Positions 50,331-59,292 are shown, counted from the stretch's first letter. The stretch: 64,000 bases of DNA from Mesorhizobium_B sp035998495 (GCA_035998495.1 DASYHP010000083.1:1-64000), one strand, 5' to 3'. A program made the numbers and translations. The notes: a model not told the origin generated them from the sequence alone.

Positions 50331-50501
50331 TCAGAAGCGCGCCCGGCGCAGTCGGCAAACCGGCTGGTCGCCCCAGCCGCATCCCGCATGAATGCTCCCC
50401 GCCGCGAAGCGCACCCGCTCGCCCCGTGCCGCGAGATCGGCGAAAAGAAGGCCGAACAGCATGGTGACGAGGCAGACGATGGTGAACCGGCGGGCGAGCA
50501 T
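50331..50501 (-). CDS. Small Cys-containing secreted protein (56 aa)
   Basis: This frame reads MLARRFTIVCLVTMLFGLLF then ADLAARGERVRFAAGSIHAG and CGWGDQPVCRLRRARF. It has a signal-like N-terminus and two cysteines that could form a disulphide in the mature peptide. AAAGGGAA is placed well before the ATG. It likely shares a transcript with the small gene at 50117-50311. No family recognised. Confidence 0.5.
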   Translation of the reverse strand: MLARRFTIVCLVTMLFGLLFADLAARGERVRFAAGSIHAGCGWGDQPVCRLRRARF

Positions 50502-50657
50502 CGCAGCGTTCCCTTTGGATGGCCGCTTCTTCTCACGCCCGCACTGAACTCCTTGTGAGACCCCCGTTCATCTGCCATTCAGGCCCGCCTTTCGGGCGAC
50601 TTGCCTCAGGCAGCGGTTTCGGCTTGGGTTGCGGCCCCTGATTCAGGAGGCGCATCG

Positions 50658-51362
50658 ATGGCTGAGCAGCAGAAACCGATCGAACTTCACTACTGGCCGA
50701 CGCCCAACGGCTGGAAGATCACGATCATGTTGGAAGAGCTCGGCGCGCCCTATGAGGTGCGCACTGTGAACATCGGGGTGGGCGAGCAGTTCACGCCCGA
50801 CTTCCTCAGAATCGCGCCCAACAACCGCATGCCAGCCATCGTCGATCCCGAGGGGCCGGGCGGCGAGCCGATCTCGGTGTTTGAGTCGGGCGCCATCCTG
50901 CAATATCTCGGCCGGAAGTTCGGGCAGCTCTACCCCCAGGACGAGCGCAAGCGGACCGAGGTGGACCAGTGGCTGTTCTGGCAGATGGGCGGCTTGGGCC
51001 CCATGGCCGGGCAGGCGCACCACTTCCGGCAATATGCGCCGGAAAATGTGCCCTACGCCATCGAGCGCTACACCAATGAGGTGAACCGCCTCTACGGCGT
51101 CATGAACAAGCGGCTCGCCGACCGCCCTTATCTCGCCGACGAATATTCGATCGCCGACATCGCCTGCGTGGGCTGGATCGTGCCGCACGAGAACCAGGGC
51201 CAGGATCTGAACGATTTCCCGAACCTCAAGCGCTGGTTCGAGACCCTGATGGCGCGCCCGGCCGTGGAGCGCGGCCTGAAAATCGGTCAGGAGCACCGCA
51301 AGAGCATCGCCAACGACGAGGAGGCGAAAAAGGTGCTGTTCGGGCAGAAGTCGAGGCAGTAG
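50658..51362 (+). CDS. Glutathione S-transferase family protein, YfcG/YghU-like (234 aa)
   Basis: The N-terminal thioredoxin-like domain starts IELHYWPTPNGWKITIMLEELG and contains NNRMPAIVDPEG and SVFESGAILQYLGRKFG (glutathione-binding ES pair). The C-terminal helical domain has YAIERYTNEVNRLYGVMNKRL and YSIADIACVGWI. The pattern resembles the YfcG-type disulphide reductases. AGGAGGCG precedes the ATG at 50658. Confidence 0.92.
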   Translation: MAEQQKPIELHYWPTPNGWKITIMLEELGAPYEVRTVNIGVGEQFTPDFLRIAPNNRMPAIVDPEGPGGEPISVFESGAILQYLGRKFGQLYPQDERKRTEVDQWLFWQMGGLGPMAGQAHHFRQYAPENVPYAIERYTNEVNRLYGVMNKRLADRPYLADEYSIADIACVGWIVPHENQGQDLNDFPNLKRWFETLMARPAVERGLKIGQEHRKSIANDEEAKKVLFGQKSRQ

Positions 51363-51436
51363 GCAGTAGGGCCCAGGCAGTAGGAGGCTTGGCGGCGCAG
51401 CAGCCTTTCGGTGGATCCCTTCTACTGCCTACTGCC
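51355..51436. terminator. Inverted repeat between convergent genes
   Basis: GGCAGTAGGCAGTAG (51355-51369) is the perfect complement of CTACTGCCTACTGCC (51422-51436). A further short GGCAGTAGG copy lies in the loop. It sits exactly between the converging GST and DUF2147 genes, so it probably ends both transcripts. The first arm starts inside the last codons of the GST gene. Confidence 0.5.
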
Positions 51437-51437
51437 C

Positions 51438-51785
51438 TCACATCCTCTTCCAATTCTGGCTCCGGCAGAAAAGCCCGCCCAGCACGCAGCCGCTCATCTT
51501 GAGCGTGGCGCCGGAGATGCTCGCCTTGCCCGAATAGGTCTCGTCGGTAGCGGGATCGGTGATCTCGCCGGTGTAGCGGTTCTCACCCGCGGGCGACATC
51601 TTGCCGATGCGCTTGCCCGCATGTTCCCCGCTTTTCATCGTGACGCAGAAACCGCCGCCGCAAGGCGCGATCTGAGCAGTGGAGCCGCTCTGGGTGCGCC
51701 ATTGCCCTTCGATCGGATCGGCATGGGCCGCGGCGACCGAGAAGCAGGCGATGCCGGCCGCCAAAGCCAGTGTTCGAACACGCAT
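51438..51785 (-). CDS. DUF2147 secreted protein (115 aa)
   Basis: A signal peptide (LALAAGIACFSVAAAHA) is followed by DPIEGQWRTQSGSTAQIAPC and GGGFCVTMKSGEHAGKRIGKM, the DUF2147 pattern. SGCVLGGLFCRSQNWKRM ends it; its cysteines suggest disulphides. Lipocalin-like fold is likely. The start ATG at 51785 has GGAGGAG upstream. Confidence 0.85.
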   Translation of the reverse strand: MRVRTLALAAGIACFSVAAAHADPIEGQWRTQSGSTAQIAPCGGGFCVTMKSGEHAGKRIGKMSPAGENRYTGEITDPATDETYSGKASISGATLKMSGCVLGGLFCRSQNWKRM

Positions 51786-52193
51786 GAAAACTCCTCCCGT
51801 GATCGGCGCCGCGTGAGAGCCGGCGCTCTTTGCTGGCATAGAACTAGCGCACCCTTGCATTTGCCGGCAAGCGAGCGCAGCGCGCCCCGCCGGCGACGCA
51901 AAGGCAACGTCCGGAAGACGAACCTCCTATGCGCTCTCTGGCGGCATGGTTGAAGAAGGCTTTCCGGGCTCGGCCGATGTTTGCGTCGAATTTGAAGCGA
52001 AGGCCTTTGTTTCCAAGCCCTTCGATGGTTGACGAAATGCGGCTTAACCGCCGCTTCATCCTTTGTTTTCAGCGCGTTAAGCCTGCCGCTTAAGCCGGGC
52101 TTCAAGGCTTGGGGCCATTCTCGCGTCATCAGGGAAGCGAAGCCCGACGACAAAAAGGGACAGCTTCCCGGGCGTGAGACAAAGGAGCGGAAC
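51786..52193. other. Intergenic region of 408 bp
   Basis: Divergent upstream regions of the DUF2147 gene and the Sel1-like gene. I see no reliable reading frame; a minus-strand frame of 71 codons at 51844-52059 has no supporting features. The part from about 52035 to 52090 is richer in A/T and has TTAA-type steps, and could hold a promoter for the right-hand gene. A short AAAGGAG precedes that gene's start. Confidence 0.5.
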
Positions 52194-52448
52194 ATGGCGC
52201 GCTTGGAGATGGTGGAAACGGGTTTCGGCACGGCGGAGGCCGACATCCTGTTCGAGCTCGGAATGATGTATGCGGCGGGCCGCGACTGCGAGCCCGACCT
52301 CGTGTCGGCCCACAAGTGGTTCAACATCGCCGCCATCAAGGGCTCGGCGCGGGCGGCGGAACTGCGGGCCGAACTCGCCGCCGCCATGAGCAAGCAGCAA
52401 CTCGCCCGCGCGCTTCGCGAAGCGCGCGAGTGGATGACCATGCACTGA
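52194..52448 (+). CDS. Sel1-repeat-like small protein (84 aa)
   Basis: A small helical protein with one and a half Sel1-type repeats: LFELGMMYAAGRDCEPDLVSAHKWFNIAAIKG is the typical repeat. Such modules mediate protein contacts. AAAGGAG lies eight bases before the ATG at 52194; a longer frame from 52029 is not supported. No signal sequence. Role unknown; similar proteins are common in Rhizobiales. Confidence 0.75.
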   Translation: MARLEMVETGFGTAEADILFELGMMYAAGRDCEPDLVSAHKWFNIAAIKGSARAAELRAELAAAMSKQQLARALREAREWMTMH

Positions 52449-52449
52449 G

Positions 52450-52495
52450 CGCATGACCCCGAGACGTTGCAGACGTCTCGGACAAGGATCATGCG
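52450..52495. repeat. Rhizobial palindromic repeat
   Basis: Outer arms CGCATGA and TCATGCG enclose an inner stem CCGAGACGT-TGCAG-ACGTCTCGG. The GCATGA...TCATGC frame is a known interspersed palindrome in Hyphomicrobiales genomes. It directly follows the Sel1-like gene and could act as its terminator. Confidence 0.65.
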
Positions 52496-52577
52496 AAAAG
52501 AAGGGGGCGATCCCCGCCCGAAGGACGCGGCAGCCCGAGGCAGGCCAGCCGCGCGAGAAGGGCAGGGGCAATGAACA

Positions 52578-52610
52578 GGCCGCGACGGGCGCTCCAACGC
52601 CCGCGCGGCC
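52578..52610 (-). terminator. Hairpin terminator after mccA
   Basis: On the minus strand GGCCGCGCGGGCG and CGCCCGTCGCGGCC form a strong stem with loop TTGGAG just after the mccA stop, followed by TGTTCATT. It would end the leucine catabolic operon. Confidence 0.65.
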
Positions 52611-52615
52611 TTCGC

Positions 52616-54610
52616 CTATTCTTCGGCCGTGAGCCGCGCGAGCACCTCGCCTTCCGAAACCTGCCTGCCCGCCGCGACGATCTCAGACACCGCGCCGTCA
52701 TGCGGCGCGGCAATGGTGTGCTCCATCTTCATGGCTTCGAGCACGAGAAGCGGGTCGCCGCGCCGCACCGCGTCGCCCTTGGCCGCCCGCACGAGCTTGA
52801 CCAGCCCCGGCATGGGCGCGGTCAAGCCGCCGGCCGCTGCACGGTTCGCGTTCTCTTCGCCGGCAGGAATTGAAAACTCCGCCGCCCCTCGTTCATCGAA
52901 CACGGCGACGCCGCCGGCCCATGCGACGAAGCGAAAGGCCTGGCCGCCTGCCTCCGCCCGGCCCACGCGCAGTTCGGGGCGCGTCGGCGCCGCTTCCGCA
53001 GCCGGAAACGAAACGATTGCGGAAGGCTCGCCCTCGCGCTCGACCCGGAACCGGTCGGGCGCGAGGGCATGGATGTAAGCCATGCTCGCAGCCCCGCCTT
53101 GGCGCAGCTCGACGGCGCGCTTGAGCGGGTGGTGATGCGCATAGCCCGCGAGAAGGTCCCAAGGATCTCGGCCATCGCGCGCCGGGGCGGCGCCCGACGC
53201 GGCCGCAAGCGCGACGGTGATGGCCTCCGGCGATGGCGCGGGCGCGTGGGCCAGTTCGGGCTTGCGCGCGATCAGGCCCGTATCGACGTGTCCCGCGCGG
53301 ATCTCCTCGTCGCGCAGGAGGCTGACGAGAAAGGCGCGGTTGGTGGCGGTTCCCGCGACCTCCGTCTCCTTCAGCGCCTCGGCCAGCGCCTCAAGCGCGG
53401 CAGATCGGTCCGGCCCATAGGCGACGAGCTTGGCGACCATCGGATCGTAGAACGGGCTCACCTCGTCGCCCGAGCGCACGCCGGTTTCGACGCGAAGCGC
53501 GGCGCTCGGGGGCGGAAAGCGCAGGTGGCGCAGCGTCCCTGGCGCGGGGAGAAAATTCCTGGCCGGGTTTTCCGCGTAAAGCCGCGCCTCGACAGAATGG
53601 CCGGAAAGCCTGATCTCTTCCTGCTTGAGCGGCAGCGACTCGCCGGCGGCGACCCGCAACTGCCATTCCACGAGATCCACGCCCGTCACCATCTCGGTCA
53701 CAGGGTGCTCGACCTGGAGCCGGGTGTTCATCTCCATGAAGAAGAAGCGGTCGGGCCTCAGCCCTTCGCTCGCGTCCGCGATGAACTCCACAGTCCCTGC
53801 GCCGATATAGCCGATGGCCCCGGTGGCTTTCACGGCGGCGGCCGTCACCGCCTCGCGCATTTCGGCTGAGATGCCGGAGGCAGGAGCCTCTTCGATCACT
53901 TTCTGGTGGCGGCGCTGCAGCGAGCAGTCGCGTTCGAAAAGGTGGACGACGTTGCCGTGCCGGTCGCCGAAGACCTGCACCTCGATATGGCGCGGCTGCT
54001 CGACATATCTTTCGAGCAGCACCGCGTCGTCGCCGAACGCGGCATTGGCCTCGCGCTTCGCGGCGGCCAGCGCCTCGGAAAATTCTTCTGGGCGCTCCAC
54101 CCGACGCATGCCCTTGCCGCCGCCGCCCGCCCGCGCCTTGATGAGCACCGGATATCCGATCGCCTCCGCTTTCCCGGCAAGCAGCACTAGGCCCTGGCCT
54201 TCGCCGTGATAGCCGGGCACCACCGGCACGCCAGCCTTCTCCATCAGCCGCTTGGCGGCGTCCTTGAGTCCCATGGCGCGGATCGCGGCCGGGGTGGGAC
54301 CGACGAAGACGAGCCCCGCCACCGCCACGGCCTCGGCGAAGTCCGGGTTCTCCGAAAGAAATCCATAGCCGGGATGGATGGCCTCAGCACCCGTCTTCAG
54401 CGCCGCCTCAATGATGCGGTCGCCGCGCAGATAGCTCTCGGCCGCGGGCGAGGAACCGATATGAAGCGCCTCGTCCGCCATCTCCACATGCAGCGCGCGC
54501 CGGTCGGCGTCCGAAAACACGGCGACGGTTCGGACGCCCAGCCGCCGGGCCGTGCGGATGATCCGGCAGGCGATCTCGCCGCGATTGGCGATGAGGAGGG
54601 TGGAGAACAT
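52616..54610 (-). CDS. mccA: Methylcrotonyl-CoA carboxylase biotin-containing subunit (664 aa)
   Basis: The biotin carboxylase half of the leucine-pathway enzyme that carboxylates 3-methylcrotonyl-CoA. The N-terminus LLIANRGEIACRIIRTARRLG, ATP-grasp region KARAGGGGKGMRRVE, and ENTR-like FFFMEMNTRLQVEHPVTEMV are intact. The biotinylation site is VLEAMKMEHTIAAPHDG near the C-terminus. Length fits MccA. Start ATG 54610 lies seven bases after the toxin stop, so the toxin-antitoxin pair is inside the operon. Confidence 0.92.
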   Translation of the reverse strand: MFSTLLIANRGEIACRIIRTARRLGVRTVAVFSDADRRALHVEMADEALHIGSSPAAESYLRGDRIIEAALKTGAEAIHPGYGFLSENPDFAEAVAVAGLVFVGPTPAAIRAMGLKDAAKRLMEKAGVPVVPGYHGEGQGLVLLAGKAEAIGYPVLIKARAGGGGKGMRRVERPEEFSEALAAAKREANAAFGDDAVLLERYVEQPRHIEVQVFGDRHGNVVHLFERDCSLQRRHQKVIEEAPASGISAEMREAVTAAAVKATGAIGYIGAGTVEFIADASEGLRPDRFFFMEMNTRLQVEHPVTEMVTGVDLVEWQLRVAAGESLPLKQEEIRLSGHSVEARLYAENPARNFLPAPGTLRHLRFPPPSAALRVETGVRSGDEVSPFYDPMVAKLVAYGPDRSAALEALAEALKETEVAGTATNRAFLVSLLRDEEIRAGHVDTGLIARKPELAHAPAPSPEAITVALAAASGAAPARDGRDPWDLLAGYAHHHPLKRAVELRQGGAASMAYIHALAPDRFRVEREGEPSAIVSFPAAEAAPTRPELRVGRAEAGGQAFRFVAWAGGVAVFDERGAAEFSIPAGEENANRAAAGGLTAPMPGLVKLVRAAKGDAVRRGDPLLVLEAMKMEHTIAAPHDGAVSEIVAAGRQVSEGEVLARLTAEE

Positions 54611-54617
54611 CGCCGGG

Positions 54618-55043
54618 CTACTCCATGTGGAAGCCGATCCACTTCGCGAGGCGGATCCCGGCCGGGACCTTGATCCGACGATCACCCGAAATGAAAATCG
54701 TGCATGCCGTGATCTCGGCGGTCGCGACGTGAATCGCGTCGGGAAGTGGCATCCTTGTGTTGGCCCGCAGTTCGGCGGCACGGATCAGGATTTCCCGAGA
54801 GATTGGAACCACTGCAAGAGTTCCGCCGTCGGTAAAGAACTCTTGGAACGCTGCGGCTGCCGCCTGATTGTGTTCGACCATCGGCTTGACGAGGCATTCC
54901 GCGAGCGCAAGTTCGCTTGTCACCGCGAGCACTTCGCCGCGTTCAAGGCCAGCCAGAAATCTGATCTGTCCGTCCTAGATCGGTGATGCGCCTTCGACGA
55001 TCTCGATAGCGACATTGGCGTCCAGATAGTGGATCGCCGCCAT
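54618..55043 (-). pseudogene. PIN-domain toxin (VapC/FitB-like) with in-frame amber stop
   Basis: From ATG 55043 the frame reads MAAIHYLDANVAIEIVEGAS then PI and TAG (54975-54977). After the stop the same frame continues DGQIRFLAGLERGEVLAVTS to the end at 54618 without further stops. The full length is a normal PIN protein of about 140 residues: Asp8 (YLDAN) before the amber, then ALAECLV, LPDAIHVATA and SGDRRIKVP. Downstream re-initiation at GTG 54932 would lack Asp8 and probably be inactive as an RNase. The antitoxin gene ends five bases upstream. Confidence 0.8.
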
Positions 55044-55048
55044 CCTGG

Positions 55049-55300
55049 TCAGCGGTCCCACTCGTCCCTGAGTTTTCTAACATGCTCGACGATTTCCTCA
55101 GTGGTTCGTCCCTTTTCCCCAGGTCGGACACCTGCCCCGACGAGCGACATGATCGATCGCCGGGCTTGTTGCACTGGGCCTACCGCCTCAGCCAGGATGG
55201 TTCGAACCTCCGCTTCGGTGGAGCGCTGGTTCGCCTTTGCCCGCGCCTTCAGCTTTTCCATCACTTCGTCTTCGATCTGCCGCACGAGAATCTGGGCCAT
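55049..55300 (-). CDS. FitA/VapB-like ribbon-helix-helix antitoxin (83 aa)
   Basis: An N-terminal Arc-type domain (AQILVRQIEDEVMEKLKARA; KANQRSTEAEVRTILAEAVG) is typical of FitA antitoxins, which bind their own promoter and the toxin. The C-terminal tail (GEKGRTTEEIVEHVRKLRDEW) would contact the toxin. It lies 55 bases after mccB and just before the broken toxin gene, on the operon strand. It appears intact. Confidence 0.85.
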   Translation of the reverse strand: MAQILVRQIEDEVMEKLKARAKANQRSTEAEVRTILAEAVGPVQQARRSIMSLVGAGVRPGEKGRTTEEIVEHVRKLRDEWDR

Positions 55301-55355
55301 GGCTATCTCCGTGAAAGCAAAATGATATCGTCGACCCCGCTGGACATCAAGGACT

Positions 55356-56963
55356 TCACATCCGGAACACGCCGAACCGCGTATCCGGGATCGGCGCGTT
55401 GAGCACGGCCGACAAGGACAATCCCAGCACGTCCCGCGTTTTCCTGGGATCGATGATGCCGTCGTCCCAAAGCCGCGCGGAGGAATAGAGCGGGTGGCCC
55501 TCGCGCTCGTATTTCTCCAGGATCGGCGCGCGGAAGGCTTGCTCTTCTTCCGCCGACCACGTCCCGCCCTTCCGCTCGATCGCCTCGCGCCGGACGATCG
55601 ACAGCACGGAGGCCGCCTGCTCGGCGCCCATCACGGAGATGCGGGCGTTGGGCCACATCCAGAGGAAGCGCGGGGAGAAGGCGCGGCCGCACATGCCGTA
55701 ATTGCCGGCCCCGAACGAGCCGCCCACGATCACCGTGAGCTTGGGCACGGCGGCGCAGGCCACCGCCGTGACCAGCTTGGCCCCGTCCTTGGCGATGCCG
55801 CCGGCCTCGTATTTGCGCCCCACCATGAAGCCGGTGATGTTCTGCAAAAAGATCAGCGGGATCTTGCGCTGGCAGCACAACTCCACGAAATGCGCGCCCT
55901 TGAGCGCGCTTTCCGAGAACAGCACGCCGTTGTTGGCGACGATGCCCACGGGCATGCCGTAGAGCCGGGCGAAGCCCGTCACCAGCGTCGTGCCGTAGTT
56001 CGCCTTGAACTCGTCGAACTCCGAGCCGTCCACGACGCGGGCGATCACCTGGCGAATGTCGAAGGGCTTTCGCGGGTCCGCCGGCACCACGCCATCGAGT
56101 TCCTCCGGCGCGTGAAGCGGCGGAATCGCATTCGCAACATCGAATGGCAGGCGCTTGCTTCGATTGAGATTCTTGACAATGCGCCGCACGATTTTGAGCG
56201 CGTGCCGGTCGTCGGCCGCGAGATGGTCCGCCACGCCCGATTGCCGCGTGTGCAGTTCCGCACCACCGAGGTCTTCGGCCGTCACCTCCTCGCCCGTGGC
56301 AGCCTTCACCAGCGGCGGGCCGCCCAGGAAGATGGTGGCCTGGTTCGCCACCATCACCGTTTCGTCCGACATCGCCGGCACATAGGCGCCACCCGCCGTG
56401 CAGGAGCCCATCACGCAGGCGATCTGGGGCACGCCCTCGGAGGACATCCGCGCCTGGTTGAAGAAGATGCGCCCGAAATGCTCGCGGTCGGGGAACACCT
56501 CGTCCTGGTGCGGCAGGTTGGCCCCGCCTGAATCCACGAGATAGACGCAGGGCAGGCGGTTCTCGCGCGCGATCTCCTGCGCGCGCAGATGCTTCTTGAC
56601 GGTCATGGGATAATAGGTGCCGCCCTTCACGGTGGCGTCGTTGATGACCATCATCACCTCGCGGCCCTCGATACGCCCGATGCCCGTGATGATGCCGGCC
56701 GACGGCACGGATTCGCCATACATGTTCCAGGCCGCGAACTGCCCGATCTCGAGGAAGGGCGAGCCGGGGTCGAGCAGGGTCGCCAGCCGCTGCCGCGGCA
56801 GGAGCTTGCCGCGTTCCATGTGCCGCCGCCGCGCTTCCTCGGGCCCGCCCTGCTCGATCATGGCGGCCTTGTTCGCGATCTCCGCCGCAAGCCCGCGCAT
56901 CCAGGCGGCGTTGGCCTGGAAGGCTTCCGACGAGGGCTGAAGCTCGGAGCGGATCACCGCCAT
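55356..56963 (-). CDS. mccB: Methylcrotonyl-CoA carboxylase carboxyltransferase subunit (535 aa)
   Basis: It transfers CO2 from biotin to 3-methylcrotonyl-CoA in leucine breakdown. Family features: MERGKLLPRQRLATLLDPGSPFLEIG, CVYLVDSGGANLPHQDEVFPDR (acyl-CoA site), GSCTAGGAYVPAMSDE and the C-terminal VGGSFGAGNYGMCGRAFSPRFLW. Length is normal. One base separates it from the dehydrogenase gene, a tight operon. Confidence 0.95.
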   Translation of the reverse strand: MAVIRSELQPSSEAFQANAAWMRGLAAEIANKAAMIEQGGPEEARRRHMERGKLLPRQRLATLLDPGSPFLEIGQFAAWNMYGESVPSAGIITGIGRIEGREVMMVINDATVKGGTYYPMTVKKHLRAQEIARENRLPCVYLVDSGGANLPHQDEVFPDREHFGRIFFNQARMSSEGVPQIACVMGSCTAGGAYVPAMSDETVMVANQATIFLGGPPLVKAATGEEVTAEDLGGAELHTRQSGVADHLAADDRHALKIVRRIVKNLNRSKRLPFDVANAIPPLHAPEELDGVVPADPRKPFDIRQVIARVVDGSEFDEFKANYGTTLVTGFARLYGMPVGIVANNGVLFSESALKGAHFVELCCQRKIPLIFLQNITGFMVGRKYEAGGIAKDGAKLVTAVACAAVPKLTVIVGGSFGAGNYGMCGRAFSPRFLWMWPNARISVMGAEQAASVLSIVRREAIERKGGTWSAEEEQAFRAPILEKYEREGHPLYSSARLWDDGIIDPRKTRDVLGLSLSAVLNAPIPDTRFGVFRM

Positions 56964-56964
56964 G

Positions 56965-58128
56965 TTAGCGGTCCTCGCCCGCGATCTCCCGCCCGATCAG
57001 CCAGCGGCGAATCTCGCTGGTCCCGGCCCCGATCTCGTAGAGCTTCGCGTCGCGCAGGAGCCGCTCGGCCGGATAGTCCTTCGTGTAGCCGTTGCCGCCG
57101 AGAAGCTGGATCGCGTCGAGCGCCAGGCGGGTCGCGCCTTCCGCGGCGAATAGGATCGCGCCCGCCGCATCCTTGCGGGCCGGCTCGCCCCGGTCGAGCG
57201 CCTGCGCCACCGCATAGACGTAGGCGCGGGCGGCGTTGAGCGTCACATACATGTCCGCGAGCTTGCCCTGCACGAGTTGGAACGCGCCGATCGGCTGGCC
57301 GAACTGCTTGCGATCCCGCGCGTAGGGCGCGGCCACGTCCAGGCAGGCCGCCATGATGCCGAGCGGGCCGCCGGCCAGCACCGCGCGCTCGGCATTGAGC
57401 CCCGACATCAGCACCTCGACCCCGCGCCCTTCCTTGCCCAGCACGTTCTCGAACGGAACTTCGACGCCATCGAACACCAGCTCGCCCGTGTTGGAGCCGC
57501 GCATGCCGAGCTTGTCGAGCTTCTGGGCCACCGAGAAGCCCGGCCTGTCCGTCTCCACCACGAAGGTCGTGATGCCATGCGCCCCGGCCTCCGGCTCGGT
57601 CTTGGCATAGACCACCACCACGTCGGCGTCCGGGCCGTTGGTGATCCACATCTTGGTGCCCGAGAGCACAAAGCGGTCGTTGCGCCTTTCGGCCCTGAGC
57701 CGCATGGACACCGCGTCCGACCCCGCGCCGGGCTCGGAGATGGCGAGCGCGCCCACCCACTCGCCCGAACAGAGCTTCGGCAGGAAACGCGCCTTCTGCG
57801 TGGGGCTGCCCCAGCGGCTGATCTGGTTCACGCAGAGATTGGAATGCGCGCCATAGGAAAGGCCCACGGAAGCCGAGGCACGGGAAATCTCCTCCATCGC
57901 CACGACATGGGCGATGTAGCCCATCCCCGTGCCGCCGTGGTCCGGATCGGCCGTTATCCCGAGGAGGCCCAACGCGCCCAGTTCAGCCCAGAGTTCGGCG
58001 GGAAAGTCGTTGTCCCGGTCGATATTTGCCGCCAAAGGCGCGATGTGCTCGCTCGCGAAGCGTCGCACGAGGTCGCGCAGGGCGTCGATCTCCTCGCCGA
58101 GCGGCAGGCGCAGGCCCTCATCGAACAT
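56965..58128 (-). CDS. ivd: Isovaleryl-CoA dehydrogenase (387 aa)
   Basis: A flavoprotein that oxidises isovaleryl-CoA to 3-methylcrotonyl-CoA and hands electrons to ETF. Acyl-CoA dehydrogenase motifs: GSPTQKARFLPKLCSGEWVGALAISEPGAGSDA, KMWITNGPDADVVVVYAKT, RKQFGQPIGAFQLVQGKLADM and YEIGAGTSEIRRWLIGREI. The YGAHSNLCVNQI segment is typical of isovaleryl-CoA enzymes. First gene of the operon with mccB and mccA. Confidence 0.93.
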   Translation of the reverse strand: MFDEGLRLPLGEEIDALRDLVRRFASEHIAPLAANIDRDNDFPAELWAELGALGLLGITADPDHGGTGMGYIAHVVAMEEISRASASVGLSYGAHSNLCVNQISRWGSPTQKARFLPKLCSGEWVGALAISEPGAGSDAVSMRLRAERRNDRFVLSGTKMWITNGPDADVVVVYAKTEPEAGAHGITTFVVETDRPGFSVAQKLDKLGMRGSNTGELVFDGVEVPFENVLGKEGRGVEVLMSGLNAERAVLAGGPLGIMAACLDVAAPYARDRKQFGQPIGAFQLVQGKLADMYVTLNAARAYVYAVAQALDRGEPARKDAAGAILFAAEGATRLALDAIQLLGGNGYTKDYPAERLLRDAKLYEIGAGTSEIRRWLIGREIAGEDR

Positions 58129-58170
58129 GTCGTTCTCCTTCGGGCTTCGCTGGCGATCGAGCCCGTGCGG

Positions 58171-59292
58171 TCAAGCAGCCGCCTCAATGCGCGCTGCGGC
58201 AAGCGCATCCGGCAGGGCGCTTGCGAATAGGTCGAGCTCCTCCTCCGGGCCGGCGCTGATGCGGATGCACCGGTCGAGCTTCGGCGCCATGGGCTTTCGC
58301 ACGAACACGTCGCGCTCGATCAGCGCGTTGAGCACGCGCGCGGCGAACGCGCCGCCGTCGCCGCAATCGACCGTCACGAAATTGGTGGCCGAGGGCAGGG
58401 GCTTGAGACCTTCTGCGGCCGCAACGGCCGCGATCCGCTCCCGCGCGGCTGCGATCCGGGCGACGTTCAGCGCGAGATGCGCCTGGTCCTCAAGCGCGAC
58501 GAGGCCCGCCGCCTGCGCCATGCGGTTGACGCCGAAATGGTTGCGCACCTTGTCGAAGGCGCGGATCGCCTGCCGGTGGCCGACCGCATAACCGAGCCGC
58601 AGGCCCGCGAGGCCATAGGCCTTGGAGAAGGTTCGGAGACGCAGCATGTTCGGCCGCTCGGCCTCGACCGGCGGCAGGGCGGAAGGGGGCGCGGTCTCGC
58701 CATAGGCCTCGTCCAGGATCAGCATCGTGGCGGGCGGCAGGTTGTCCGCGAAGCGCAGGATGTCCGCGGCCCCCCACCACGTTCCCATCGGGTTGTCGGG
58801 ATTGGAGAGATAGACAAGCGCGGCACTCTCTCGCCGGGCGGCGTCCAGCAGCGCGTCGAGGTCTTCGCGATCGTCACGGTAAGGGACGGTGATGAGCCGC
58901 GCTCCAAAGCCCGCGACGTGAAAGTTGAAGGTGGGATAGGCGCCGAGCGAGGTCGCCACGGCCGAGCCCGGCCCGGCATACAGCCTGACGATCAGGCCGA
59001 GCAGGCCGTCGATGCCCTCGCCGACCACGACGTTCTCCACCGCCACGCCCAACCGGCGCGCCAGCGCCTGACGCAGCTCCTGGTTCTCGGGATCGCCATA
59101 TTTCCACATCTCGGCGGCGTGCCGCGCTATGGTCTCGGCAACCTGCGGGGAGGGGCCGAACCCATTCTCGTTCGCGCCGAGCCGCGCCCGGAACGGCGCC
59201 CCGCGGATGCGCTCCTGCGCCTCCGGGCCGACGAAGGGCACGGTTGCGGGAAGCGAGGCGGCGAGCGGCGTCAAAGGTGGCAGGTCGGGCAT
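58171..59292 (-). CDS. PLP-dependent aminotransferase, HisC-like (373 aa)
   Basis: A fold type I class I/II aminotransferase. Conserved segments are RLGANENGFGPSP, YGDPENQELRQALARRLG, YLSNPDNPMGTW, ILDEAYGE and TFSKAYGLAGLRLGYAVG, which holds the PLP lysine. It resembles histidinol-phosphate aminotransferases but lies outside a his operon, so the amino donor is unclear. Start ATG 59292 (MPDLPPLTPL). It precedes the ivd operon on the same strand by 42 bases and may be cotranscribed. Confidence 0.88.
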   Translation of the reverse strand: MPDLPPLTPLAASLPATVPFVGPEAQERIRGAPFRARLGANENGFGPSPQVAETIARHAAEMWKYGDPENQELRQALARRLGVAVENVVVGEGIDGLLGLIVRLYAGPGSAVATSLGAYPTFNFHVAGFGARLITVPYRDDREDLDALLDAARRESAALVYLSNPDNPMGTWWGAADILRFADNLPPATMLILDEAYGETAPPSALPPVEAERPNMLRLRTFSKAYGLAGLRLGYAVGHRQAIRAFDKVRNHFGVNRMAQAAGLVALEDQAHLALNVARIAAARERIAAVAAAEGLKPLPSATNFVTVDCGDGGAFAARVLNALIERDVFVRKPMAPKLDRCIRISAGPEEELDLFASALPDALAAARIEAAA

